Positions 27,184 to 36,819 of a stretch of 64,000 nucleotides of DNA are shown here, piece after piece. How positions within the stretch are numbered: position 1 is the stretch's first letter; every line of letters starts with the position of its first letter. The DNA is from Bradyrhizobium retamae. Its GTDB lineage: Bacteria; Pseudomonadota; Alphaproteobacteria; Rhizobiales; Xanthobacteraceae. Both the position numbers and the translations under genes were made by a program. The stretch covers positions 460,608-524,607 of the forward strand of contig NZ_LLYA01000001.1 of NCBI RefSeq assembly GCF_001440415.1. The letters are read 5' to 3'. The notes below the pieces were generated by a model. It was given only the letters and a program-made list of their open reading frames with translations. It did no database searches and was not told the origin of the DNA.

Positions 27184-27255
27184 GCAGAGTGCGTAGAGTA
27201 AGGTCGCCGCGGCGCAAGCTGGTATCGGCGCCATTTTGGCTGGATTGCCGTCAAT

Positions 27256-28731
27256 ATGAAAACCCGCCTTGTATTGCTCCTATCCCTGATTTTTGCGGTC
27301 GCGTCGGTAGCCCCGTCGCTCGCAGCCGGCGAACGTTATGCGCTGGTGATCGGCAACGCGAAATATCCGGACGCCGAGGCGCCCCTGAAGGAACCGATCA
27401 ATGATGCCCGCGACATCGCCGAAGAGCTCAAGCGCGACGGCTTCAATGTCGATATCGGCGAGAACCTGACCGGCGAGCAGATGCGCCGCGCCTTCGAGCG
27501 GCTGTACGGCAAAATCAAGCCCGGCTCGGTCGCCCTGATATTCTTTTCGGGCTTTGGCGTGCAGTCGAGCCGCCAGAGCTACATGATCCCCGTCGATGCG
27601 CAGATCTGGACCGAGGCCGACGTTCGCCGCGACGGTTTCAGCCTCGAAACCGTGCTGGGGGAGATCAACAGCCGCGGCGCGGGCGTCAAGATCGCGCTGA
27701 TCGACGCCAGCAGGCGCAATCCGTTCGAGCGCCGGTTCCGCAGCTTTTCCGCTGGCCTTGCCCCTGTTATCGCACCGAACGGCACGCTGGTGATGTATTC
27801 GGCCGCGCTCTCGTCGGTCGTTTCCGACAATGGCAGCGACCGCAGCCTGTTTGTGAAAGAGCTGCTGAAGGAAATCCGCACCCCCGATTTGATGGCGGAA
27901 GAAACGCTGAACCGCACCCGCGTCGGCGTCACCCGTGCCTCGCGCCAGGAGCAGGTGCCGTGGATATCGTCGTCGCTGGCCGAGGATTTCTCCTTTATTC
28001 CCAGCGGCGGTCCGCGGCCGGCGAGCCCGCCGCCAGCTCCGGTGGCCGCAGCGCCAACGACCGCCGCGCCTGCACCCGCCCCTGCTTCCGCACCTGCCGC
28101 GCCCCAGGTGGCCACGCCTGCTCCGCCACCACCTCCTCCGGCGCCCCCGAAGCCGGCGGTTGAAACCGCGATTCCTCCGCCTCCGCCGCCGGCCAAGCCA
28201 GCCGAGAGCCCCAGCCCGACTGCGGTTGCGCTGGCCGACGACCCGACCATCAAGAACCTGACCACCAGGCTCAACGACAATCCGGACGATGCCGCCGCGC
28301 TGTACCGGCGCGGACAGGTCTATGCGAGCAAGGGCGCCTACGAGCTCGCCATCAAGGACTTCAACAATTCGCTGCGGCTGAATCCGAAGGATGTGGAAGC
28401 TTACAACAACCGCTGCTGGGCCCGCACGGTGATCGGGGATCTGCAGGCGGCACTGAAGGATTGCAACGAGGCGTTGCGGCTGCGGCCGAATTTCGTCGAC
28501 GCGCTCGACAGCCGCGGCCTCGTTAACCTGAAAAGCGGCCTAAACAAGAATGCAATTGCTGATTTCGACGCCGCCCTCAAGATCAACCCGCGATTGACGT
28601 CGTCGCTGTACGGCCGCGGTCTTGCCAAGAAGCGCAACGGCTCGATTTCGGAAGGCGATCTCGATATTAACAATGCGAAGGCGATGGACCCCAATATCGT
28701 CAAGGAATTCGCCGATTACGGGGTGCAGTGA
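27256..28731 (+). CDS. caspase-fold pseudoenzyme with TPR repeats (catalytic His and Cys lost)
   Basis: This 491-residue exported protein has a signal peptide (residues 1-24, ...APSLAAG), a caspase p20-like domain (about 26-230), a Pro/Ala-rich linker (about 250-325) and TPR repeats (about 335-475). The caspase domain is easily recognised by RYALVIGNAKYPDAEAPL, NDARDIAEELKRDGFNV and MIPVDA. The His site, normally SGHG, reads SGFG (Phe100), and the Cys site, normally DACR, reads DASR (Ser152). It therefore cannot use the usual dyad and is probably a binding or scaffold protein in the periplasm. A second copy with the same losses is at 40777-41613. An OmpA-family gene follows. Confidence 0.88.
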   Translation: MKTRLVLLLSLIFAVASVAPSLAAGERYALVIGNAKYPDAEAPLKEPINDARDIAEELKRDGFNVDIGENLTGEQMRRAFERLYGKIKPGSVALIFFSGFGVQSSRQSYMIPVDAQIWTEADVRRDGFSLETVLGEINSRGAGVKIALIDASRRNPFERRFRSFSAGLAPVIAPNGTLVMYSAALSSVVSDNGSDRSLFVKELLKEIRTPDLMAEETLNRTRVGVTRASRQEQVPWISSSLAEDFSFIPSGGPRPASPPPAPVAAAPTTAAPAPAPASAPAAPQVATPAPPPPPPAPPKPAVETAIPPPPPPAKPAESPSPTAVALADDPTIKNLTTRLNDNPDDAAALYRRGQVYASKGAYELAIKDFNNSLRLNPKDVEAYNNRCWARTVIGDLQAALKDCNEALRLRPNFVDALDSRGLVNLKSGLNKNAIADFDAALKINPRLTSSLYGRGLAKKRNGSISEGDLDINNAKAMDPNIVKEFADYGVQ

Positions 28732-28879
28732 CGATTTTTTAGGTATGAAGGCTGGCGGCGCCTCGAACCCTGCGGCGGGCGCCCAGACTAAAGTAAAGCA
28801 GCCGGCCGCAAACCAAGGTGCGGCAGCTCATTTGGATGACCTTAGAACCGCGTGGGAAGCCCGCAGGAGGGGACTGGGA

Positions 28880-29557
28880 ATGGCAAATTTCTCAACAACG
28901 AAGGCTCTTACCGCAATCGTTTCGGTTGCGGCGCTCGGCGCCGCAATCGGCTTAAGTGTGGGAACTGCCCTCGCGCAGGAGAGGAACGTCACTGAAGATC
29001 AGATCGTCCGCGCGCTGGCGCCGGAGAAGAAGCCGCTCACCCGCGGCCTTTCGGTCGGCCCGCACCAAACCGTCGATCCGACCGCTGCCGCTGCCGAAAG
29101 CAAATTCGTCCAGAAGATCCGCGGCCGCTCCACGCGGTCGCTCTCGACCGCCGAGCGCGAGGAAATCGCCGCCATCGTCAAGGACAAGCCGAAGATCGAT
29201 CTGGAAATCAATTTCGACTACAACTCGGCCGACATCAGCGCGAAGTCGCTGCCGTCGGTTCAGGCGCTCGGCCGCGCGCTCACCAACAATGATCTGAGGG
29301 GCTCGACCTTCGTGGTCGCGGGCCACACCGACGCGGCCGGCGGCGAAGCCTACAACCAGGATCTGTCCGAGCGCCGCGCCGACGCGATCAAGCGCTATCT
29401 CGTCGACAAATACGGCATCAACGGCACTGATCTCGTCACCGTCGGATATGGCAAGAGCAAGCTCAAGGATCCGAGCCAGCCGATGGCGGAAGTGAACCGC
29501 CGCGTCCAAGTCGTGAACATGGAAAACAAGGCCACGGCGTCGAACGCATCCAAGTAA
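28880..29557 (+). CDS. OmpA family peptidoglycan-binding protein
   Basis: This 225-residue protein has an N-terminal hydrophobic signal (ALTAIVSVAALGAAIGLSVG, cleavage near ALAQE) and an OmpA-C domain at about residues 105-215: INFDYNSADIS, FVVAGHTDAAGG, NQDLSERRADAIKRYL and VGYGKSKL, with the Asp and Arg that bind diaminopimelate. No beta-barrel is present. Start is ATG at 28880 with AGGAGG nine bases upstream. It follows the caspase-like gene by 148 bases and is closed by a strong terminator, so it may be expressed with it. Confidence 0.9.
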   Translation: MANFSTTKALTAIVSVAALGAAIGLSVGTALAQERNVTEDQIVRALAPEKKPLTRGLSVGPHQTVDPTAAAAESKFVQKIRGRSTRSLSTAEREEIAAIVKDKPKIDLEINFDYNSADISAKSLPSVQALGRALTNNDLRGSTFVVAGHTDAAGGEAYNQDLSERRADAIKRYLVDKYGINGTDLVTVGYGKSKLKDPSQPMAEVNRRVQVVNMENKATASNASK

Positions 29558-29589
29558 GGGCGTGGCGCCGAGCAATAGTTTCCGGCTAC

Positions 29590-29628
29590 AATACGTCCCG
29601 CAGCACAAATGCGGGACGTATTCGTTTT
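29590..29628 (+). terminator. rho-independent terminator after the OmpA-family gene
   Basis: AATACGTCCCGCA and TGCGGGACGTATT form a perfect 13-pair stem with a seven-base loop, followed by CGTTTT. It lies 33 bases after the stop. Confidence 0.9.
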
Positions 29629-29701
29629 GGGCGAGATCGCAGGCCTTCGGCCAGCCAATGCGCCCTGTTTGATTTGACTTCCAGTCTGGATTGATCCGGC
29701 A

Positions 29702-30625
29702 ATGAAATTCTCCGAATACTTCAAACCCGCGCTCGGGGTGACCTTCGTTGCCGTTGTGGCCGTCGGCTATTACTGGTTCGAGCACCGTCCGCGCGCGGAA
29801 GAAAAGGAAACGCCGGGCCAGGCGCTGGTGATCGTGACCAAATCCACCAATGCCTGTTTCTCCGACATGGTGCGCGTCACCGGTTTTATCGTGCCGCGGC
29901 GCGAGGCCCAGATCGGCGTCGATCAGGAGGGCTCCAGGGTCACTGACCTGTTCGTCAAGGAAGGCGATACGGTTACCGAAAATCAGGAGATGGCGCGCCT
30001 CACCCCGCCGCCACAACAGCCGGGAGCCCCGGGAGGCCGGTCTGGACCGATATTGCTTCGCGCCCCCGCTGCCGGTCTCGTCACCGAAGTGAGGACTGCG
30101 GTCGGCGCGCCGGCTTCGCCGCAGGCCGGCCCGATGTTCCGTGTCTCCGTGAACAATGAAATCGAGCTCGAAGCCGAAGTGCCGAGCGTTCATCTGCTCA
30201 AGCTCAATCCTGGTGCGACGGTACGCATCAGCCGTGACGATGCGCCCGATGTCGTCGGCAAGGTCCGGCAGATCTCGCCGCAGATCGACCGCACTACCCA
30301 ACTCGGCAAGGTCCGGATTTCGCTGAACAACAATCCCTCGCTCAAGGTCGGCATGTTTGCCCGCGCCAATATCGATGCCAAGCGCTCCTGCGGCGTAGCC
30401 GTCCCGCGCACCGCCATCGACCGCCTGACCCTGCAGGTGGTAAAGGGCAACACCATCGAGACGCGAAAGGTGCGGGTCGGCCTGACCTCCGAAACCTCAA
30501 CTGAAATTCTTGAAGGCCTCGACGTCGGCGAAACCGTCGTGGCCGATGCTGGCACCTCGCTGCATGACGGCGACCAGGTCAAGACCATGTTCGCCGATGA
30601 ACTCGAGCGCACGCGGGCACGCTAA
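29702..30625 (+). CDS. RND efflux periplasmic adaptor (HlyD/MFP family)
   Basis: This 307-residue adaptor bridges the RND pump and an outer-membrane channel. It has one N-terminal membrane segment (LGVTFVAVVAVGYYWF), a lipoyl-like half GSRVTDLFVKEGDTVTENQEMARL, a matching second half ILLRAPAAGLVTEV, then beta-barrel and membrane-proximal parts. The helical hairpin is very short, replaced by a Pro/Gly-rich loop. Cysteines in TNACFSD and KRSCGVAVP are shared with a second adaptor at 39730. Its stop overlaps the pump start as TAATG, so the two are translationally coupled. No outer-membrane channel gene is nearby. Confidence 0.9.
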   Translation: MKFSEYFKPALGVTFVAVVAVGYYWFEHRPRAEEKETPGQALVIVTKSTNACFSDMVRVTGFIVPRREAQIGVDQEGSRVTDLFVKEGDTVTENQEMARLTPPPQQPGAPGGRSGPILLRAPAAGLVTEVRTAVGAPASPQAGPMFRVSVNNEIELEAEVPSVHLLKLNPGATVRISRDDAPDVVGKVRQISPQIDRTTQLGKVRISLNNNPSLKVGMFARANIDAKRSCGVAVPRTAIDRLTLQVVKGNTIETRKVRVGLTSETSTEILEGLDVGETVVADAGTSLHDGDQVKTMFADELERTRAR

Positions 30626-33600
30626 TGGCTTTGAACATCTCGGCTTGGTCGATCCGGAACCCGCTTCCTTCGGTCGTCTTTTCAATCATTCTCCTGGTGC
30701 TCGGCTGGGTCAGCTTCACCAAGCTCGCGGTGACGCGGCTGCCGAGCGCCGACATCCCCGTGATCTCGGTCGCTGTCGCGCAATTCGGCGCTGCTCCCGC
30801 CGAACTGGAAGCACAGGTCACCAAGACCATCGAGGACGGCGTATCCGGCGTGGAAGGCGTTCGGCATATTTCGTCCTCAATCACCGACGGCCTATCGGTG
30901 ACGACGATCCAGTTCGCGCTCGAGACCAACACCGATCGCGCGCTGAACGACGTCAAGGATGCCGTCACCCGTGTACGCGCCAACCTGCCGCAGAACGTCA
31001 ACGAGCCGCTGATCCAGCGCGTCGACGTGATCGGCCTGCCGATCGTCACCTATGCCGCGATCTCGCCCGGCAAGACGCCGGAACAGCTTTCCTATTTTGT
31101 CGACGACGTCGTCAAGCGTGCGCTGCAGGGCGTCCGCGGCGTTGCGCAGGTCGAGCGCATCGGCGGTGTCGAGCGCGAAATTCTCGTTTCGCTCGATCCC
31201 GACCGGCTGCAGGCGGCGGGGCTCACCGCCGTTAATGTCAGCCAGATCCTTCGCGGAACCAATGTCGACCTCGCCGGCGGCCGTGCCGAAATCGGCAAGA
31301 ACGACCAGGCGATCCGCACGCTGGCAGGCGCCAAGACGCTGAACGATCTCGCCGGCACGATGATCCCGCTGTTCGGCGGCGGCGAAGTCCGGCTCGACGA
31401 CCTCGGCACCGTCACCGACACCATTGCCGATCGCCGGACCTTTGCCCGCTTCAACGGCGAACCGGTGGTGGCGCTCGGCATCAAGCGCTCCAAGGGCGCC
31501 AGCGACGTCGTGGTGGCGGAGGCCGTGCAGAAGCGCATCGATGCGCTGAAGGTCGCCTATCCCGACGTCGACCTAAAGCTGATCGACACCTCGGTCAACT
31601 TCACCAAGGGCAACTACGATGCGGCGATCTCGACCTTGTTCGAAGGCGCGATCCTCGCGGTGATCGTCGTGCTGCTGTTCCTGCGCGATATCAGAGCCAC
31701 CATTATCGCCGCGATCTCACTGCCGTTGTCGATATTCCCGGCGTTCTGGGCGATGGACCTGCTTGGCTTCTCGCTGAACCTCGTCTCCTTCCTCGCCATT
31801 ACGCTGTCCACGGGCATTCTGGTCGACGACGCCATCGTCGAAATCGAGAACATCGTGCGCCACATGCGCATGGGCAAGTCGCCCTATCGCGCGGCGCTCG
31901 AAGCCGCCGATGAAATCGGTCTCGCGGTGATCGCGATTTCGCTGACCATCATTGCGATCTTTGCTCCCGCCAGCTTCATGTCCGGTATCGCGGGACAGTT
32001 CTTCAAGCAGTTCGGCATCACCGTGTCGGTGCAGGTGTTCTTCTCGCTGCTCGCCGCGCGCTTCGTCACGCCGGTGCTCGCCGCTTACTTCCTGAAGGAT
32101 CACCCGCACGAAGACCCCCCGCCCGGACGCATCCTGCAGACCTACTCCAAACTCGTGACCTGGTCGGTGAAGCACTACTTCATCACGGTGCTGATCGGCT
32201 TCGGCGTCTTCGCCGCTTCGATCTGGAGCATCACGCTGCTGCCGCAAGGCTTCCTGCCTGCGCAGGACACCGCGCGCTCGCTGCTGGCAATGGAATTGCC
32301 GCCCGGCTCGCAGCTTGCCTACACCGAAAAGGTCACTGAAGAAATCGTCGCCCGGCTGCGCAAGCGCCCCGAGGTGAAGAGCATCTTCGTCGACGGCGGG
32401 CGCGTGCCGCCGGGAACGCAGGAAGTCCGCCGCGCCGCGCTGATCATCAACTATACGCCGAAGGCCGATCGCAACATCACCCAGCGGCAGCTCGAACTCG
32501 AGATCGGCCAGGAGTTGGAAAACGTTCCCGATATCCGCTTCTGGTTTCTTGACGAGAACGGCCTGCGCGCGATTTCTCTTGTCGTGACCGGCACCGACAG
32601 CAACATTGTCAACAACGTCGCCAGCGAGCTGGCGACGCAGATGAAGCGGATCCCGATCATCGCCAACGTGATCTCGGAAACCGCGCTTGACCGGCCCGAG
32701 CTTCGCATCCGTCCGCGGGCCGAACTGGCGGCACGTCTTGGCGTTTCGACGGAGAGCCTGTCGCAGACGATTCGTGTAGCCACCATTGGCGACGTCGGTC
32801 CGGCATTGGCAAAATTCGACGCTGGCGACCGTCAGGTGCCGATCCGGGTCCAGCTCGAGGACAGTGCGCGCAGCGACCTGCAGATGCTGCAGCAATTGCG
32901 GGTGCCGCTCGGCCAGCGCGGCGAACGCGGCGGCGTGCCGCTATCTGTCGTCGCCGACATCCAGCTCGATCAGGGCCCGACCAGCATCAACCGTTACGAC
33001 CGCGAACGACAGGCGACCGTCGCCGCCGACCTCGTCGGCACCGCGGCGCTCGGCGACGCCACCAAGTTGATCTACGACCTTCCGGTCATGAAAAGCCTGC
33101 CGAAGGGCGTGAAGGTCAGCCCGTCGGGCGACGCCGAGAGCCTCAACGAATTGTCAGAAGGCTTTGCGACTGCGATCACTGCCGGCCTGATGATGGTTTA
33201 TGCGGTGCTGGTGCTGTTGTTCGGCACCTTCCTGCAGCCGATCACGATCCTGTTCTCGCTGCCGCTCTCGATCGGCGGCGCGATCGCCGCATTGCTGCTG
33301 ACCGGCAAGCAGCTCACAACGCCGGTGTGGATCGGCATCCTGATGCTGATGGGCATCGTCACCAAGAACGCCATCATGCTGGTCGATTTCGCCACTACGG
33401 CGATCCGCGAGGGCAAGAAGCGCGAAGACGCCATGATCGATGCCGGCATGAAGCGCGCGCGCCCGATCGTGATGACGACGATTGCGATGGCGGCGGGCAT
33501 GATGCCGTCAGCGCTGGCGTTCGGCGCCGGCGGCGAATTCCGCTCGCCGATGGCGCTCGCGGTGATCGGCGGCCTGATCTTCTCCACCATCCTGTCGCTG

Positions 33601-33774
33601 GTGTTCGTGCCGGCGATGTTCATGGTGATGGACGATGTCGGCGCCCTGTGCTGGCGCCTCGGCAAGAAGCTGATCGTCTCCAGCGCGGAGACGGAGGATG
33701 CCAGCCACGGACCGGACCACAAGGAGCCGCCGGCCAAGGGCCCGCCGCCAGCGATGTCGCCTGCGGCGGAGTGA
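30625..33774 (+). CDS. RND efflux pump inner-membrane transporter
   Basis: This 1049-residue AcrB/MexF-type pump has the expected 12 membrane segments in two halves with large periplasmic loops. The proton-relay residues are present: the Asp pair in TGILVDDAIVEIENIV (segment 4) and Lys in MGIVTKNAIMLVDFA (segment 10). The C-terminal tail of about 40 residues is Lys/Glu/Pro-rich and cytoplasmic. It is coupled to the upstream adaptor by a one-base overlap. Substrate is unknown. A local repressor of the TetR or MarR type, common for such pumps, is not seen; the nearest regulator is the convergent crp-like gene. Confidence 0.95.
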   Translation: MALNISAWSIRNPLPSVVFSIILLVLGWVSFTKLAVTRLPSADIPVISVAVAQFGAAPAELEAQVTKTIEDGVSGVEGVRHISSSITDGLSVTTIQFALETNTDRALNDVKDAVTRVRANLPQNVNEPLIQRVDVIGLPIVTYAAISPGKTPEQLSYFVDDVVKRALQGVRGVAQVERIGGVEREILVSLDPDRLQAAGLTAVNVSQILRGTNVDLAGGRAEIGKNDQAIRTLAGAKTLNDLAGTMIPLFGGGEVRLDDLGTVTDTIADRRTFARFNGEPVVALGIKRSKGASDVVVAEAVQKRIDALKVAYPDVDLKLIDTSVNFTKGNYDAAISTLFEGAILAVIVVLLFLRDIRATIIAAISLPLSIFPAFWAMDLLGFSLNLVSFLAITLSTGILVDDAIVEIENIVRHMRMGKSPYRAALEAADEIGLAVIAISLTIIAIFAPASFMSGIAGQFFKQFGITVSVQVFFSLLAARFVTPVLAAYFLKDHPHEDPPPGRILQTYSKLVTWSVKHYFITVLIGFGVFAASIWSITLLPQGFLPAQDTARSLLAMELPPGSQLAYTEKVTEEIVARLRKRPEVKSIFVDGGRVPPGTQEVRRAALIINYTPKADRNITQRQLELEIGQELENVPDIRFWFLDENGLRAISLVVTGTDSNIVNNVASELATQMKRIPIIANVISETALDRPELRIRPRAELAARLGVSTESLSQTIRVATIGDVGPALAKFDAGDRQVPIRVQLEDSARSDLQMLQQLRVPLGQRGERGGVPLSVVADIQLDQGPTSINRYDRERQATVAADLVGTAALGDATKLIYDLPVMKSLPKGVKVSPSGDAESLNELSEGFATAITAGLMMVYAVLVLLFGTFLQPITILFSLPLSIGGAIAALLLTGKQLTTPVWIGILMLMGIVTKNAIMLVDFATTAIREGKKREDAMIDAGMKRARPIVMTTIAMAAGMMPSALAFGAGGEFRSPMALAVIGGLIFSTILSLVFVPAMFMVMDDVGALCWRLGKKLIVSSAETEDASHGPDHKEPPAKGPPPAMSPAAE

Positions 33775-33826
33775 GGAGCAGTCCTGGCCGATCCAAGCGA
33801 TTCCCGCTACCTATTGACCCCGCGGT

Positions 33827-34501
33827 CTACTCGTTCCTCGCCACCGCCGTCAGCTTGGTCATGTTCTGCAGCAAAATCCGCCCGCGCTGCAGGTCCAAGA
33901 TGCCGTCCTTGCGCCAGAGCTGCAGTTGCCGGTTGACGCTTTCACGGGCGGCGCCGACGAAGACGCCGAGTTGCTCCTGCGAGATGTGCACTTCGGAACC
34001 GAAATCCGAAGCGAGCGCACAGAGCCTCCGCGCCAGCCGAACCGGCAGCGGCTGCAGCACCGATTCTTCCATCCGCTCGCTCTGCCAGCGGATGCGCTGG
34101 CACAACAGCGTGATGATCTTGATCGCGACCTTGGGCTCGCGCTCCAGGAAGGCGAGGAAATCCTCGCGCCGCAGCACGAACAGTTCCGACGGCTCGCCGG
34201 CGGTGGCGTCCGCGGTGCGGCTCTGGCCGTCGAGCACGGCGACTTCGCCGAAGAGATCGCCGGAGCCCATGAAATTCAACGTCAAGCGGCTGCCGTCGGA
34301 GGCGCCGGTTTCGATCCGGATCTGGCCGCGGCGGACGCCGTACAGGGCATCGCCGGGATCGCCCTTCTGGAACAACATTTCGCCGACGCCGAGCTGCTGG
34401 GTGTGGCAAAGGCCGGAGATGCGCTGCAATTCGTCGGCGCCCAAATCCGCAAACATCGGGTTCATTTTCAAAATGACCGCAAATTCGGCCTGTTTAGTCA
34501 T
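33827..34501 (-). CDS. Crp/Fnr family regulator of CRP type
   Basis: This 224-residue regulator has a cyclic-nucleotide-binding domain (about 10-125) with GDLFGEVAVLDGQSRTADATA, which keeps the Gly-Glu and Arg-Thr/Ser of the cAMP phosphate cassette. The C-terminal winged helix has the recognition helix GAARESVNRQLQL, matching the RExxxR pattern of E. coli CRP that reads GTGA. There is no N-terminal Cys cluster, so it is not an oxygen-sensing FNR. ATG at 34501 has GGAAGG seven bases upstream; a longer in-frame extension crosses the promoter and is rejected. A near-consensus CRP site lies 67-82 bases upstream. A nucleotide cyclase gene is 2.5 kb away. Confidence 0.9.
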   Translation of the reverse strand: MTKQAEFAVILKMNPMFADLGADELQRISGLCHTQQLGVGEMLFQKGDPGDALYGVRRGQIRIETGASDGSRLTLNFMGSGDLFGEVAVLDGQSRTADATAGEPSELFVLRREDFLAFLEREPKVAIKIITLLCQRIRWQSERMEESVLQPLPVRLARRLCALASDFGSEVHISQEQLGVFVGAARESVNRQLQLWRKDGILDLQRGRILLQNMTKLTAVARNE

Positions 34502-34567
34502 TGTATCGCCTTCCAGATCGGCTCCACCGCCCCCGAACGCCGTTAGCAGGATTCCCCTGCCCACGAG

Positions 34568-34583
34568 TGTGTCATAAGTCACA
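34568..34583. promoter_or_regulatory. CRP-like site TGTGT-CATAAG-TCACA
   Basis: It differs by one base from TGTGA-N6-TCACA and lies in the 217-base divergent promoter of the crp-like gene and the AsmA gene. Autoregulation is inferred. Confidence 0.55.
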
Positions 34584-34718
34584 TAACTTTGCAGTACCCC
34601 CGGATTATTTTTGGCTGCTTTGGGCGCTATCCCTTTCCGGGATAAGCTCGCCCGACCGGTTGCGACGGCGTGTCGAGCCACCGAAATAAGAGCCGTTTGC
34701 GCGGTCTGGAATGTCGAT

Positions 34719-36755
34719 ATGAGAGCACTGAAAATTGCCGGCGCCATCATTGCCGCCGTGATCGTCGTCATCGCGCTGCTGCTGGTGACCGGCATCCCCT
34801 CGGGCTACTTGAAGGCCGAGATCCAGGAGAGGATCGAGCGCGAGACCGGCTACAAGCTCGCCATCAATGGCGGCGCCAAGATCGGCCTGTGGCCGCAGCT
34901 CAATATCCGGCTGAACGATGTCACGCTGCAGGATCCCAGGGATCGGGACATCAACCATCGTTTCACGGCTTCGAGCATCGAGGCGGACGTGACGCTGGCG
35001 AGCCTGTGGGCCGGCCGGCCGCAGATCACCGAACTCGTCATCATTCGCCCGGTGGTGAATTTGCCCCTGAGGCGCGAGCGCGTGAGGGAGGCCAATCCTC
35101 CCTCGAAGCCCGCCGGCGGCAAGGCGACAGACGCCTTTTCGATCGAGCATGTCAGCGTCACCGGCGGCACCATCGTGTTCTCCAATTTGCGCGACCGCGT
35201 CGAGAACAGGATCGAGACCGTCAACGCCGACATCACGATTGATGCCGACCGCAAGGTTACGCTGACCGGCAGCGCGCGCAGCGGCGGCCATTCGCTGAAA
35301 TTCGAGGCCAAGGCGGCGCTGCCTGCGGCCCCGGTCGAACGGCAGAATATTCCGGCCGAGATCAAGATCGACGCGCCAGGCCTGTTGCACGCGCAGCTCA
35401 TGGCCAAGGCCGAAGCCCGGCTCAACGGCTCGGTCGTGATGATCAACGGCGTCACCGGCGCCCTCGGCGACGGCGCGTTCAACGGCTGGGCCTCGGTCGA
35501 TCTGTCGAGCAAGCCGCTCGTGAAGCTCGACCTCGATTTCCAGAAGCTCACGGTCGCGATGTCGCGCAGCACCGATTCTTCCTCGGCGCAGTCCTGGAGC
35601 AACGCGACGATCGACGTCAACGGGCTCAACTACGTCGACCTGCAGGCGCGGATTTCCGCGGCCGAACTCAAGATCGGCGACGCGCGCTTCACCCCCGCCG
35701 CGATCGACGCCACGCTCGCAAGCGGCGTCCTGAAGGCACAGGTTTCCAATGTTGGCGCCTATGACGGCAACGCCAATGGCGACCTGACCGTCGATGTCTC
35801 CACCGCCAATCCCGCCTACACGATACGGGCCGACCTCACCGGCGTACGCGCGCTGCCGCTGCTGGATGGCCTTGCCGATTTCGACAGGATCGACGGCAGG
35901 ATGCAGGCGAAGATCAGCGTGCGCTCCTCCGGCACCAGCCAGCGCGCGATCATGTCGAACATCGCGGGCACCGCCTTCGTCGTGTTCCGGGACGGCGCCA
36001 TCAAGGGGCTCAACGTCGCACAGATGATCCGCTCGCTTACTGCGAGCACCTTGTCCGGGTGGCAGGCGAGCGATGAGAAGGCGACGGATCTTTCGCAATT
36101 GTCGGCGTCGTTCAAAATCGACAAGGGGCAGGCGCAGACCACGGATCTCAACCTCGTCGGCCCGCTGGTGAAGATGACCGGCGTCGGCACCATTGATCTC
36201 GGCACCAAGCAGATCGGCTTCCGTGTCGAGCCGAAACTGGTGATGACCACCGAAGGCCAGGGCCGCGTCAGCGATCCGGTCGGGCTCGGCATTCCCGTGA
36301 TGATCGAGGGACCGTGGGGGAGCCCGCGGATCTATCCGGAGATGCAGGGCATTCTCGACAATCCGGAGGGGGCCTATGCCAAGCTGAGGGAAATGGGCAA
36401 GGGCCTGTTCGGCGCGAACGGCGGCGGGCTGGGCGCTGCGATCGGCAACCTGCTCGGCGGCGGACAACAGGGTGCGGCCGGACAAGGCACTGCGCCCGGC
36501 AGCGGCCAGACGGGCGGCCAGCTTGGTGAGACCATCGGCAATCTCATTCAGGGCTTGGGTGGATTGGGCCAGAATCAGCCGCAAGGCGGCGCGCGCCCGG
36601 GCGGTCAGCGGAGCCTGACGCCGACTTCGCCAGCCGAGGCGCCAACGCAAGCCGCGCCGGCCGAGCCGGCGCCTCCAGCAGCGCCGAGCGACACAACCAC
36701 GCAGCAGGACAGCCAGCCGATGAACGAGGTGTTGCGGCAGTTGTTCAATCGCTGA
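34719..36755 (+). CDS. AsmA family protein
   Basis: This 678-residue protein is anchored by one N-terminal membrane segment (IAGAIIAAVIVVIALLLVTG, residues 6-25) with the rest in the periplasm. It has the AsmA N-terminal pattern YLKAEIQERIERETGYKLAI...LNIRLNDVTLQDP and the C-terminal SANGSL-like part with DFDRIDGRMQAKISVRSSGTS. AsmA proteins are linked to outer-membrane assembly and lipid transport. The last 120 residues are a low-complexity Gly/Gln/Pro tail. ATG at 34719 gives the anchor at the right place. It is divergent from the crp-like gene. Confidence 0.9.
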   Translation: MRALKIAGAIIAAVIVVIALLLVTGIPSGYLKAEIQERIERETGYKLAINGGAKIGLWPQLNIRLNDVTLQDPRDRDINHRFTASSIEADVTLASLWAGRPQITELVIIRPVVNLPLRRERVREANPPSKPAGGKATDAFSIEHVSVTGGTIVFSNLRDRVENRIETVNADITIDADRKVTLTGSARSGGHSLKFEAKAALPAAPVERQNIPAEIKIDAPGLLHAQLMAKAEARLNGSVVMINGVTGALGDGAFNGWASVDLSSKPLVKLDLDFQKLTVAMSRSTDSSSAQSWSNATIDVNGLNYVDLQARISAAELKIGDARFTPAAIDATLASGVLKAQVSNVGAYDGNANGDLTVDVSTANPAYTIRADLTGVRALPLLDGLADFDRIDGRMQAKISVRSSGTSQRAIMSNIAGTAFVVFRDGAIKGLNVAQMIRSLTASTLSGWQASDEKATDLSQLSASFKIDKGQAQTTDLNLVGPLVKMTGVGTIDLGTKQIGFRVEPKLVMTTEGQGRVSDPVGLGIPVMIEGPWGSPRIYPEMQGILDNPEGAYAKLREMGKGLFGANGGGLGAAIGNLLGGGQQGAAGQGTAPGSGQTGGQLGETIGNLIQGLGGLGQNQPQGGARPGGQRSLTPTSPAEAPTQAAPAEPAPPAAPSDTTTQQDSQPMNEVLRQLFNR

Positions 36756-36767
36756 GGTTGATACTCC

Positions 36768-36819
36768 CTCGCCCGGCGCTTCGCGCCGACCTCTCCCCGC
36801 GAAGAGCGGGGCGAGGTTA
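36768..36819. repeat. palindromic intergenic repeat (CCCTCGCCCGGCGC / GCGGGGCGAGG)
   Basis: It contains CGGCGCTTCGCGCCG and CCTCTCCCCGCG-AAGA-GCGGGGCGAGG hairpins directly after the AsmA gene. Related CTCTCC/GGGGAGAGG hairpins occur at 49667-49690. Confidence 0.5.

Larger units (their letters stand above)
26794..27255. other. 462-base divergent intergenic region
   Basis: It separates the MBL operon from the caspase-like gene. It holds a perfect CRP-type palindrome (26922-26937), a small palindrome TAATTG-TCG-CAATTA (27121-27135) and a good sigma-70-like promoter (27155-27183). No gene is apparent. Confidence 0.6.

Noticed and set aside
31717..32895. A 392-codon minus-strand frame inside the RND pump gene
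   Set aside because: Antisense shadow of a conserved transporter; very rich in His, Arg and Asp, without motifs.
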